Made by a program: the position numbers and the translations under genes. Below are positions 46,277 to 54,319 of a DNA stretch of 64,000 nucleotides, piece after piece (within the stretch, counting starts at the first letter, position 1; each line of letters opens with the position of its first letter). This DNA is from Kaistella sp. 97-N-M2 (GTDB lineage: Bacteria; Bacteroidota; Bacteroidia; Flavobacteriales; Weeksellaceae): assembly GCF_021513235.1 (NCBI RefSeq), contig NZ_CP090976.1:1674001-1738000 (forward strand), read 5' to 3'. Under the pieces are notes generated by a model. The model was given only the letters and a program-made list of their open reading frames with translations, was not told the origin of the DNA and made no database searches.

Positions 46277-46840
46277 ATGGCAACAAGCAACGATATTAAA
46301 AAAGGAATGTGTATCGAATTCAGCAACGATATTTTTAAAGTTATCGAATTCATGCACGTTAAACCCGGCAAAGGGCCGGCCTTCGTAAGAACTAAAATGA
46401 AATCCGTAACCAACGGAAAAGTCCTCGACAATACTTTTTCCGCCGGTCACAAAATTGATGAAGTAAAGGTAATCACGCGAAAATTCCAGTATTTATACGA
46501 AGATGACAACGGCTATCACTTTATGAACAACGACGATTTTACACAAATTTATATCGGCAAAGAGATGATCGAAAACGCCCAGTTTATGAAAGCGGGCGAA
46601 GAAGTGACCATCATTCTGAAAGACAGTGACGAGTCCCCACTTTCCGCCGAAATCCCGCCAACCGTTTACTTAGACGTCATTGAAGCAGATCCGGGCGTGA
46701 AAGGAAACACGGCCACGAACGCCTTGAAAAACGCCATAGTAGAAACCGGCGCGCGCGTTATGGTTCCTCTGTTCATCGAGGCTGGCGACAAAATTAAGGT
46801 TAATACCGAAGACGGAAGTTATTTGGAACGCGTAAAATAA
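46277..46840 (+). CDS. efp: Elongation factor P
   Basis: 187 residues, three beta-barrel domains. KKGMCIEFSNDIFKVIEF opens domain I, and the tip loop reads PGKGPAFVR, with lysine at the position that is modified in some bacteria. The ending VNTEDGSYLERVK is conserved. EF-P relieves ribosome stalling at polyproline; such stretches are plausible in the large secreted proteins. It lies 69 bases after lpxA. Confidence 0.97.
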   Translation: MATSNDIKKGMCIEFSNDIFKVIEFMHVKPGKGPAFVRTKMKSVTNGKVLDNTFSAGHKIDEVKVITRKFQYLYEDDNGYHFMNNDDFTQIYIGKEMIENAQFMKAGEEVTIILKDSDESPLSAEIPPTVYLDVIEADPGVKGNTATNALKNAIVETGARVMVPLFIEAGDKIKVNTEDGSYLERVK

Positions 46841-46863
46841 ATGGTATTGCGGGCTTAATTTGG

Positions 46864-46937
46864 GCAGCTTTTTCCGCCTTCCGCTCCCAATCTTTTGTTC
46901 GTTCCTCACAAAAGGATTTCCGCTCAAGTCGGGCTGC
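46864..46937. repeat. Structured intergenic repeat between efp and the LpxD-like gene
   Basis: Outer arms GCAGC (46864-46868) and GCTGC (46933-46937) enclose inner arms AATCTTTTGT (46889-46898) and ACAAAAGGATT (46908-46918, one bulge). The direct motif TCCGCTC occurs on both sides. I recall similar elements scattered in Chryseobacterium-group genomes, but this was not searched. Confidence 0.6.
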
Positions 46938-46970
46938 AAAGTCCGCGAAAAATAAAACAACCGGCAGTAT

Positions 46971-47873
46971 ATGACTTTTAACCAACCACAAACACTCAGA
47001 TCCATCGCTGAAATCATCGGCGCAAAAATGATCGGCGACGAAGACTTTCCGGTTTTCGGAACCAACGAAATTCACCGCGTAAAAGCCGGCGAAATCGTGT
47101 TTGTGAATCATCCAAAATACTACGAAAAAGCCCTGAATTCCGCTGCGACTATTATTTTAATCGATAAAGAAGTAGATTGTCCTCCGGGAAAAGCACTTTT
47201 AATTTCGGACGATCCTTTTCGCGATTTTAACAAAATTAATACGCACTTCAAACGCATCTTTAATTTTACGAAAGAACTTCACGACATCGAAGTCGGCGAC
47301 GGCACGCACATCCATCCGTCAGCAGTGATCGGCAACGAGGTGCAGATCGGCAAAAACTGTCTTATTTTCCCCAACGTGGTTATCGGCGACGGAACCATCA
47401 TCGGCGACAACGTGACCATCCAAAGCGGAACCGTTTTGGGCGGCGATGCTTTTTATTATAGAAAACACAACGGCGAATTCGACCGTTTAATTTCCGTGGG
47501 AAATGTTATCATCCAAAACCGCGTAGAAATAGGGAACAACTGTACCATCGACCGTGGCGTTACAGATTCCACCATTATCGGCGAAGGTTCGGTTCTGGAC
47601 AACCAGATCCAGATCGGTCACGATACTGTCATCGGGAAACGCTGCATGATCGCGTCTCTCACAGGAATTGCAGGCTGCTGCATTCTTGAAGATGAGGTAA
47701 CGGTTTGGGGCCAGGTGGGCATGGCTTCCGGCGTGCGTGTCGCAAGCGGAACGGTTCTTTTAGGCAAAACCGGCGTCAACAAAGATCTGAAAAAAGGCAC
47801 TTATTTCGGGCCGCTCGCGGAAGAATTCAAAGATTATCTCAAAAAAGAAATCAAACTCAAAAATCTGCAATAA
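46971..47873 (+). CDS. LpxD-family acyltransferase paralogue
   Basis: 300 residues. The N-terminal domain (TLRSIAEIIGAKMIGDEDFP) and hexapeptide helix (GDGTHIHPSAVIGNEVQIGKN, NCTIDRGVTDSTIIGEG, QIGHDTVIGKRCMIA) follow LpxD. Catalytic His is present in IGHDTVIG. At 300 residues it is shorter than the canonical LpxD upstream, and it lacks the usual C-terminal helical extension. Flavobacteria often keep this second copy near efp and sucD; its own substrate is not known. It could acylate a different lipid A position or another UDP-sugar. Confidence 0.88.
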   Translation: MTFNQPQTLRSIAEIIGAKMIGDEDFPVFGTNEIHRVKAGEIVFVNHPKYYEKALNSAATIILIDKEVDCPPGKALLISDDPFRDFNKINTHFKRIFNFTKELHDIEVGDGTHIHPSAVIGNEVQIGKNCLIFPNVVIGDGTIIGDNVTIQSGTVLGGDAFYYRKHNGEFDRLISVGNVIIQNRVEIGNNCTIDRGVTDSTIIGEGSVLDNQIQIGHDTVIGKRCMIASLTGIAGCCILEDEVTVWGQVGMASGVRVASGTVLLGKTGVNKDLKKGTYFGPLAEEFKDYLKKEIKLKNLQ

Positions 47874-47903
47874 CGTTTTGAAGTCAAAACAGATATTATT
47901 AAG

Positions 47904-47911
47904 TATTTTTG
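47904..47911 (+). promoter_or_regulatory. Candidate -7 element for sucD
   Basis: TATTTTTG fits TAnnTTTG, 37 bases before the sucD ATG. A TTTG lies 23 bases upstream, which is longer than the usual spacing. Confidence 0.45.
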
Positions 47912-47948
47912 CAGAAGATAAAGTTTAAATAAATTTAAAAAATAAAAA

Positions 47949-48821
47949 ATGTCAGTATTAGTAAACAAAGATTCTAAAGTAATTGTACAGGGTTTCACCG
48001 GAAACGAAGGAACTTTTCACGCAGGTCAAATGATTGAATACGGAACCAACGTTGTAGGCGGGGTTACACCGGGAAAAGGTGGGTCTGAGCATTTAGGCAA
48101 ACCTGTTTTCAATACCGTTGCCGAATCCGTAGAAAAAGCGGGTGCTAATGTTTCCATTATTTTCGTACCGCCGGCATTTGCTGCAGATGCGATTATGGAG
48201 GCTGCGGAAGCAAGCATTAAAGTAATCGTTTGTATTACCGAAGGTATTCCTGTGGAAGATATGATTAAAGTAAAATCTTACCTTGCTGATAAAGACAGCA
48301 GATTAATTGGTCCGAACTGCCCCGGAATTATTACTTCCGACGAAGCCAAAATCGGTATTATGCCAGGTTTTGTTTTCAAAAAAGGCAGAGTAGGAATCGT
48401 TTCCAAATCCGGAACCTTAACTTACGAAGCTGCAGATCAGGTAGTAAAAGCAGGTTATGGCGTTTCTACGGCAATCGGAATTGGTGGTGATCCCATTATC
48501 GGTACTACTACAAAAGAAGCTTTGGAATTATTCATCAACGATGACGAAACTGATGCCGTTGTAATGATTGGTGAGATCGGTGGAAATTTAGAAGCCGAAG
48601 CGGCAAGATGGTACAAAGAAAGCGGTTCTAAAAAACCGGTTGTTGGCTTTATTGCGGGCCAAACCGCACCAAAAGGAAGAACAATGGGTCACGCCGGCGC
48701 AATTGTAGGTGGCGACGAAGATACGGCACAGGCGAAAATGGCCATTATGCGCGAAAACGGCATCAACGTCGTAGATTCTCCCGCAGAAATTGGGGCTACG
48801 GTCGCCAAGGTTCTAGGATAA
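47949..48821 (+). CDS. sucD: Succinate-CoA ligase subunit alpha
   Basis: 290 residues, full length. The CoA-binding Rossmann domain opens with [18 protein letters not shown] and GGVTPGKGG; the ligase domain has [34 protein letters not shown] and the phosphohistidine motif [10 protein letters not shown]. It forms the TCA-cycle enzyme with SucC, which is not in this window. Confidence 0.97.
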   Translation: MSVLVNKDSKVIVQGFTGNEGTFHAGQMIEYGTNVVGGVTPGKGGSEHLGKPVFNTVAESVEKAGANVSIIFVPPAFAADAIMEAAEASIKVIVCITEGIPVEDMIKVKSYLADKDSRLIGPNCPGIITSDEAKIGIMPGFVFKKGRVGIVSKSGTLTYEAADQVVKAGYGVSTAIGIGGDPIIGTTTKEALELFINDDETDAVVMIGEIGGNLEAEAARWYKESGSKKPVVGFIAGQTAPKGRTMGHAGAIVGGDEDTAQAKMAIMRENGINVVDSPAEIGATVAKVLG

Positions 48822-48839
48822 AACACAACACAACACAAT

Positions 48840-49502
48840 ATGAAAAAATTTTTAATCAGTTCGGCACTTTGCGCGGCTACTTTTGTGTCTGCGCAAATTG
48901 ACCTTAGAAGCACAAGATTTGGAGTGACGGCCGGCGCAACTTATTCCGGCGTCAGCAACGCGCACAATCCGTCCGGGTCGAGATTTTCGGCCTACGGCGG
49001 TTTTTTGGCGCTGATTCCGGTGGGCAGTAACGACCAGTTTTACATTCAGCCCGAGGTTGAATATCTGGGCGCGGGAGAATCCGGAAAAGATAAGGATGCG
49101 AAAACTACACCAGGTTACAACGCGGTTTATGCGAACAATTACCTGAGCGTACCCATTTATTTTAAAGGATATTTTTCCGAAGCGGAATCTGAATTCTTTG
49201 CAATGGTGGGCCCGAAATTTAATTTTCTCATCAGCCAAAATGTGACCGATGCACCCTTAAGATATACCATCGAGGGTGACCCGGCGACGGGCGTTAACGG
49301 TAAAGCCGCAAGTTTTAATTTTGCCGTCGGTTTCGGTTTGGGTTTTTCATTCAAACGGATGCTCGAAATCACAGGACGCTATGATCTCGGTTTAAGCAAT
49401 ACTTACCCGGGGCTGATGAACGAAGTGGGAACCGATTCGAACATCCAGAAGAAAAAATCGGAACAGGTCTTCAGTTTAGGACTGAGTTATATTTTTCAGT
49501 AA
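48840..49502 (+). CDS. Outer-membrane beta-barrel protein (PorT-like family)
   Basis: 220 residues. A signal peptide (MKKFLISSALCAATFVSAQ) is followed by alternating beta strands such as RFGVTAGATYSGVSN, FYIQPEVEYLGAGE, YLSVPIYFKGYF and GFGLGFSFKRMLEITGRYDLGLSN, ending in an aromatic-rich strand (VFSLGLSYIFQ) with the terminal pattern needed by the BAM complex. Such barrels are common in Bacteroidota; whether this one serves T9SS as PorT does is not known. It is 18 bases downstream of sucD. Confidence 0.85.
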   Translation: MKKFLISSALCAATFVSAQIDLRSTRFGVTAGATYSGVSNAHNPSGSRFSAYGGFLALIPVGSNDQFYIQPEVEYLGAGESGKDKDAKTTPGYNAVYANNYLSVPIYFKGYFSEAESEFFAMVGPKFNFLISQNVTDAPLRYTIEGDPATGVNGKAASFNFAVGFGLGFSFKRMLEITGRYDLGLSNTYPGLMNEVGTDSNIQKKKSEQVFSLGLSYIFQ

Positions 49503-49523
49503 AACAGCTTTTCATACATACAC

Positions 49524-49557
49524 AAATCCCATCAATTTTTCCTGATGGGATTTGTTT
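49524..49557 (+). terminator. Rho-independent terminator
   Basis: Perfect 11-bp arms AAATCCCATCA and TGATGGGATTT with an 8-base loop, then GTTTT, after the outer-membrane barrel gene. Confidence 0.85.
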
Positions 49558-49633
49558 TATCTATAGAAGTGAAGGCGAATTAATTTTTAAACCTGTTAAC
49601 GCATTATTTCCATCATCATGCAACGCCGCACTT

Positions 49634-50950
49634 CTAACTTCTAATCCATTTCCAAAGCTCCTTCGCGCTTGCCTTGTTGCCGTACATCAAAATCCCGACA
49701 CGGTAAATTTTTGCCGCCACGTAAATCATCAGCAACGTCGAAAGGATGAGCAAAACCATCGAAAGCGCAATCTGCCAGGCCGGAACGCCAAACGGAATTC
49801 TCGCAATCATCGCCACCGGCGACGTAAACGGAATTATGGAGAGCCAAAAACCCAATGGGCCTTCCGGATTGTTCATAATGGTGAAACTGCCGTACATCCC
49901 CACCATCAAAGGAATAATCGCGAAAAGCGTAAACTGCTGCGTTTCCGTTTCGTTGTCCACCGCAGAACCGATAGCGGCATACATGGAGCTGTAAAAAATA
50001 TAGCCCAATAAGAAGAAGACGATAAATACAAAAATGATAAGCGGAAAATTCAAATCTAAAAGAATGTGCGAAACTTCCGTCGCCGTCTGTTTAAAATCGA
50101 ATTTCTGTACCATTTCCGCGGACTGTCCGCCACCTGGAATCTGGCTTTGCATCGAGGAAAATCCGGTATTTAAAAACACCGCACCAATCACCGACATCGT
50201 TATCCAAACGCTGAACTGCGTGACCGCAACCAAGGTAACGCCCAGGATTTTTCCCATCATCAGTTCAAATGGTTTTACGGACGAAATAATAATTTCGACG
50301 ACGCGATTGTTTTTTTCTTCCAAAACGCTGCGCATCACGCGAACGCCGTAAATAATGATGAACATGAAGACCGCGTACATTAAAACCATGCTCAAGCCCG
50401 ATTTCACGCCAAAATCCAGATCCGAATCGCCCTTGTTATTATCAACAACATTCTGCGTGTTCAGCTCGAAATTTTCATCTAGATTACTCAGCTGCGCCTC
50501 CGAAATGCCAAGCGTTTTTATTTTTTCTTTTTTGATGATTTTAGACAGGTCCGCCACCACTTTCATTTTCGTATCGAAACCGATTTTCTTATTGAGGAGC
50601 AGTTTCGAATTCTTTTCCAGATCTACGAAATTATTTTCTTTCAGTGCAGGAATCACGAGCAGACCTTCAATCCCGGTCATGTCTTTCAGTGTGGTTCTTA
50701 AGGCTCTTTCATTTTCCTGCGGCACAAAAACATACTTGACGGATTTGTCGCTTTTTAGATTTCCGACGAAAAGTCCGCTTTTATCCACAACATTAAAAGT
50801 ACTCGAACTCTCATTCGCTTTGAACATGAAGGCGATTAAAAGACCGAAACCGATGAGCATAACGGGCGCTAAAAGCGTAAGAATAACAAAAGATTTTTTC
50901 TTTACCTGCGTAAGATATTCTCTTTTGGTAATGAGAAATATATTTTTCAT
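49634..50950 (-). CDS. ABC transporter permease, NatB-like
   Basis: 438 residues. One N-terminal membrane helix is followed by a large extracytoplasmic domain (about 45-180), then five or so helices from MVLMYAVFMFIIIYGVRVMRS. The segment RSVLEEKNNRVVEIIISSVKP matches the conserved loop of NatB/YhaP-type permeases, used in export of sodium or of antibiotics and other compounds. The ATPase gene lies upstream on the same strand with a gap of 76 bases. Confidence 0.9.
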   Translation of the reverse strand: MKNIFLITKREYLTQVKKKSFVILTLLAPVMLIGFGLLIAFMFKANESSSTFNVVDKSGLFVGNLKSDKSVKYVFVPQENERALRTTLKDMTGIEGLLVIPALKENNFVDLEKNSKLLLNKKIGFDTKMKVVADLSKIIKKEKIKTLGISEAQLSNLDENFELNTQNVVDNNKGDSDLDFGVKSGLSMVLMYAVFMFIIIYGVRVMRSVLEEKNNRVVEIIISSVKPFELMMGKILGVTLVAVTQFSVWITMSVIGAVFLNTGFSSMQSQIPGGGQSAEMVQKFDFKQTATEVSHILLDLNFPLIIFVFIVFFLLGYIFYSSMYAAIGSAVDNETETQQFTLFAIIPLMVGMYGSFTIMNNPEGPLGFWLSIIPFTSPVAMIARIPFGVPAWQIALSMVLLILSTLLMIYVAAKIYRVGILMYGNKASAKELWKWIRS

Positions 50951-51026
50951 AAATTTTTATAGAAAATGGATTATTGATATGTTTAAATGATGATCGATTT
51001 TTACATCAGTCATCATCAACCGGCGA

Positions 51027-51935
51027 TCAGTTACTATTAACTGCGTTGATGAACACTTCATTCATGCTCGGGATTTTCTCGTCGAAAGACCGTATTTTGC
51101 CGACTTTCATGAGTTCATTTAATATGAGCTGCTGGTCGTTATCGTTTTTCAAATCAAAGGAAACCAGTTGGTTTTCCGTCGTAAAATCGTTGATCTGAAA
51201 GCGGTTTTTAAAACCTTCAAACATTTCAGGCTGAACATCGGAAAGCGTAACGCCAAAAATATTTTTCTTAAATTTTTCGCGCACGTCGAATATTTTGCCG
51301 TCCAAAACTTTTTTCGCATTGTCGATGAGGGCAACATAATCGCACATTTCCTCCACACTTTCCATGCGGTGTGTGGATAGAATGATCGTGGTTCCGTTCT
51401 TCTTTAAATTCAGGATTTGGTCTTTAATTAAATTGGCGTTCACGGGATCGAAACCCGAAAACGGTTCATCCAGGATCAGCAGTTTCGGGCGGTGCAAAAC
51501 CGTTACCACAAACTGGATTTTCTGCGCCATTCCTTTCGAAAGTTCGCTGAGTTTTTTCTTCCACCACTGATCGATCTGCAGCTGCTCGAACCAATATTTC
51601 GCCTGCGCCTGCGCATCATTTCGGCTCATTCCTTTCAACTCGCCGAAATAGAGGATTTGGTCGCCGACGCCCATGTTTTTATACAGGCCGCGTTCTTCCG
51701 GCATGTACCCGATCTCGCGAATGTGCTGGGGATTCAGTTTTTGACTGTTGATATAAACGTCTCCGGAATCGGCTTGGGTAATCTGGTTGATGATTCGGAT
51801 AAAAGTGGTTTTTCCCGCGCCATTCGGACCAAGAAGCCCATAAATACTGGCTTCGGGAACATCGATTGAAAAATCCTCCAACGCCAGTTTTTTGCCTGCG
51901 TTATAGGTTTTGGTCACATTTTCTGCTTTCAGCAT
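51027..51935 (-). CDS. ABC transporter ATP-binding protein, NatA-like
   Basis: 302 residues. Walker A is GPNGAGKTT near residue 38, the signature LSKGMAQKIQFVVTV near 138, Walker B LLILDEPFSGFDPVN and the His switch STHRM. The LSKGM signature in place of LSGGQ is usual for the NatA/DrrA exporter class. The C-terminal 80 residues are an accessory domain. It pairs with the permease downstream on the minus strand. A TATATTTC element abuts the ATG. Confidence 0.93.
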   Translation of the reverse strand: MLKAENVTKTYNAGKKLALEDFSIDVPEASIYGLLGPNGAGKTTFIRIINQITQADSGDVYINSQKLNPQHIREIGYMPEERGLYKNMGVGDQILYFGELKGMSRNDAQAQAKYWFEQLQIDQWWKKKLSELSKGMAQKIQFVVTVLHRPKLLILDEPFSGFDPVNANLIKDQILNLKKNGTTIILSTHRMESVEEMCDYVALIDNAKKVLDGKIFDVREKFKKNIFGVTLSDVQPEMFEGFKNRFQINDFTTENQLVSFDLKNDNDQQLILNELMKVGKIRSFDEKIPSMNEVFINAVNSN

Positions 51936-52032
51936 CGAAATATATTTAAAGGATTAGTCTTTTAAAAACGCGTAAAGTTACCGAATCCCGGATTAATCTT
52001 CAGGAGCCGGGAACCTGCTTTCACTACTCGCT

Positions 52033-52080
52033 TTTTTGCCAATTCCGCCACGCTGAAATCAACGCCGAAATTGGCAAAAA
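52033..52080. repeat. 12-bp perfect inverted repeat with 24-base loop
   Basis: TTTTTGCCAATT and AATTGGCAAAAA pair exactly. On either strand the outer arms are T/A tracts, so it could act as a bidirectional terminator between the ABC and dusB genes, but the long loop makes that weak. Confidence 0.7.
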
Positions 52081-52198
52081 GAGCTCAAACATGCCGTTCA
52101 ATCAGGGCTATGGGTGGGGTTTCATGTATAAAAAACGGTAATTAAAATCTGTCGGGAGCCAAACAAAACTTGGTTTTAGCCGCGATTGGAACGGCATC

Positions 52199-52226
52199 CT
52201 TTTTATCTGCCGCGGCGGATAAAAAG
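52199..52226. repeat. 28-base near-perfect palindrome (REP-like)
   Basis: CTTTTTATC and GATAAAAAG arms enclose GCCGCGGC, itself a palindrome; a single T/G pair spoils full symmetry. There is no T tract outside the arms on either strand. It is probably a repeated extragenic palindrome. Confidence 0.75.
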
Positions 52227-52300
52227 ATAAAGTGGAAAGCGCGTACACTTTTCAGAGAAGAACAAAATGTTCTGCTCCTAAAAAAGATCTGCAACTGAAT

Positions 52301-53296
52301 TTAGGCGTCGAAGCTGTATTCGGAGTAAAAGGAATCGGCTTTTTCGATAACGACGTCCATTTCTTCTAAAGTGAAAACCTCCAGAAACTGGCGGCGGAAA
52401 TCTTTGAAATGCGGGATTCCACGGAAATAATTGCTGTAATGCTGGCGCATTTCGATGAGGCCTAAACGTTCGCCTTTCCAGTCGGTGCTCCATTCGGCGT
52501 GTTGACGAACAGCCTCCAGACGGTCGGTGATCGTAGGTTCGGGCAAAATTTCTCCGGTTTTGAAAAAGTGTTTGATCTCGTTGAAGATCCAGGGATAACC
52601 GATGGCGGCGCGGCCGATCATAATACCGTCGCAGTCGTATTTGTTTTTATATTCCAGGGCTTTTTGGGGCGAATCGATGTCGCCGTTGCCGAAGATGGGT
52701 ATTTCGATATTGGGATTATTCTTTACGGCGTGGATGTAATTCCAGTCCGCTTCGCCTTTGTACATTTGGGCACGCGTTCGCGCATGAATGGTTAAGGCTT
52801 TCACGCCAACTTCCTGCAGGCGTTCCGCCACTTCCATGATATTAATGCTTTCCGTGTCCCAACCCAAACGCGTTTTCACCGTAACCGGCAAATGCGTGGA
52901 ATTAACGACCGCTTTTGTGAGGCGGATCATGAGATCGATATCTTTCAAAACACCCGCACCAGCGCCTTTGCAGACCACTTTTTTTACGGGACAGCCGAAA
53001 TTAATATCGACGATATCGGGATTAACGGCCTCCACAATTTTTGCCGAAAGCGACATGGCTTCTTCGTCGCCGCCGAAGATTTGAATGCCGACAGGTCTCT
53101 CGTAATCGAAAATATCGAGTTTTTTCATGCTTTTCATGGCATCGCGAATAAGACCTTCGGACGAAATAAATTCCGAATACATCATATCGGCACCGTGCAT
53201 TTTGCAGAGTCTGCGAAATGGCGGATCCGAAACATCTTCCATGGGAGCCAAAAGAAGGGGAAATTCGGGCAGGTCGATATTACCGATTTTTATCAT
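52301..53296 (-). CDS. dusB: tRNA-dihydrouridine synthase
   Basis: 331 residues of the Dus TIM barrel. LAPMEDVSDPPFR opens the FMN domain; NFGCPVKKVVCKGAGAG contains the catalytic Cys in GCP; VKTRLGW, LTIHARTRAQMYKG and FGNGDIDSP, then MIGRAAIGYPWIF are the phosphate-binding and FMN motifs. It reduces uridines in the tRNA D-loop. DusB is the usual sole type in this group. The promoter box lies only 4 bases before the ATG, so the transcript is probably leaderless. Confidence 0.94.
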   Translation of the reverse strand: MIKIGNIDLPEFPLLLAPMEDVSDPPFRRLCKMHGADMMYSEFISSEGLIRDAMKSMKKLDIFDYERPVGIQIFGGDEEAMSLSAKIVEAVNPDIVDINFGCPVKKVVCKGAGAGVLKDIDLMIRLTKAVVNSTHLPVTVKTRLGWDTESINIMEVAERLQEVGVKALTIHARTRAQMYKGEADWNYIHAVKNNPNIEIPIFGNGDIDSPQKALEYKNKYDCDGIMIGRAAIGYPWIFNEIKHFFKTGEILPEPTITDRLEAVRQHAEWSTDWKGERLGLIEMRQHYSNYFRGIPHFKDFRRQFLEVFTLEEMDVVIEKADSFYSEYSFDA

Positions 53297-53300
53297 GGTG

Positions 53301-53308
53301 CAAAGATA
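53301..53308 (-). promoter_or_regulatory. -7 element of dusB, probably leaderless
   Basis: On the minus strand TATCTTTG is followed by CACC and then the ATG. Transcription is expected to begin about 4-6 bases after this box, which is the start codon itself. The -33 region (CGAA on plus) is only a partial match. Confidence 0.6.
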
Positions 53309-53483
53309 TTGAATTATGAAAGAATACGAAAAACATTAATTCCGGCGAAAAAATGAAGTCGCGGGATTGTAAAGCACAAAGGCAAAAAGTAAAAGTAAAA
53401 AAACTCCGGCGCACCTCACCTAGAAAGACTACCAAGGCCGTGGAAATCAACGATCCGAAAGAATTCTCTGTCTGTAAAATTTC

Positions 53484-53687
53484 TTAATCGAAATCGTGGT
53501 GCGTATCGTCTTTGGAATTTCTATAGACAAACCACATCCCGATGGTTAAGCCCACAACTCCTGCCACAGCGGTCATCAAGGCGCGCTCCAGTTTATCGGG
53601 TTCGGTATTTCCCACATAATTAAAAAGGAATAGAATGATGAATGTGAGCGCGGCGATTACCGCATATCTTGTACTTTTTATATTCAT
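53484..53687 (-). CDS. Small membrane protein of unknown function
   Basis: 67 residues with two membrane helices (YAVIAALTFIILFLFNYVG and ALMTAVAGVVGLTIGMWFVY) and a His/Asp-rich tail (DDTHHDFD). Its ATG overlaps the last base of the upstream DUF3575 gene, so the two are co-translated. I recognise no family. Confidence 0.7.
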   Translation of the reverse strand: MNIKSTRYAVIAALTFIILFLFNYVGNTEPDKLERALMTAVAGVVGLTIGMWFVYRNSKDDTHHDFD

Positions 53688-54313
53688 TATCTGAGTTTAT
53701 AGGAGATCATTACGCCGCCGCGGTAGGGGAGGAATTCGCCGCTTCGGTCCCACGTACGGCCGTCGTCATCATATCTAACGCCTAATTTTTTGTGGTAACC
53801 TTTGTAAATGCTTTGCACTGTGCCGGCGCCTAAGTATACATCCATATTCCAGTTTTCGCTCAATTCGAACTGATACCCGACGGTAGCGCCCACCATTACA
53901 GAATAGCCGTCCTGATAAAGGTCCGAAGCCTTATAAATTGGCGAGTCCGGAGTATGTTGGGCAGGTTTGTCACTCCAGTAATTATATTTTTGGAGGATAA
54001 AACGGGTTGCAGAAATATTTGCTCCCACATACCAATGTTTGAAAGCTTCATCGAAATAATAACGCCCGTCTAAACCCATCATATAGATTTGGGCGTACTT
54101 TCCGGCAAAGGATTTCCAGGGGGAAATGAAAATATCTCCCTGAAGAGTCATTTTATTATTTAACTGATATTCCAAGCCCGCATTCAGCATTCCTAAGGGA
54201 AGAAAAAGTGCATTGGCTTTAATATAAAGTTTTTTGGGAGCAACTGAATCCTGTGCCTGTGCATTTGCGAAAAACGAAAGTGAAAATGCAGAAGCAAAAA
54301 GTAATTTTTTCAA
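53687..54313 (-). CDS. DUF3575 outer-membrane beta-barrel protein
   Basis: 208 residues, TTG start; no in-frame ATG occurs between this point and the stop of the upstream gene. The signal peptide (LLFASAFSLSFFANAQAQ) is followed by LYIKANALFLPLGMLNAGLEY, the DUF3575 opening, and paired strands up to GGVMISYKLR. DUF3575 barrels are often linked to fimbriae or outer-membrane assembly in Bacteroidota. It lies 6 bases after the thioredoxin-fold gene and overlaps the small membrane protein, so the three form a minus-strand operon. Confidence 0.85.
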   Translation of the reverse strand: MKKLLFASAFSLSFFANAQAQDSVAPKKLYIKANALFLPLGMLNAGLEYQLNNKMTLQGDIFISPWKSFAGKYAQIYMMGLDGRYYFDEAFKHWYVGANISATRFILQKYNYWSDKPAQHTPDSPIYKASDLYQDGYSVMVGATVGYQFELSENWNMDVYLGAGTVQSIYKGYHKKLGVRYDDDGRTWDRSGEFLPYRGGVMISYKLR

Positions 54314-54319
54314 GATACT

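Larger units (their letters stand above)
51945..52300. other. Intergenic region with two large inverted repeats
   Basis: No gene was found in this stretch between the ABC ATPase start and the dusB stop. It contains inverted arms TTTTTGCCAATT and AATTGGCAAAAA (52033-52044 and 52069-52080) and a near-perfect 28-base palindrome (52199-52226). It is richer in GC than the other intergenic stretches and may be a dispersed repeat. Confidence 0.6.

Noticed and set aside
53353-53487. 44-codon basic frame on the plus strand between dusB and the small membrane protein gene
   Set aside because: No recognisable domain or promoter, and it overlaps the end of a minus-strand gene; the Lys/Arg content follows from an A-rich stretch.
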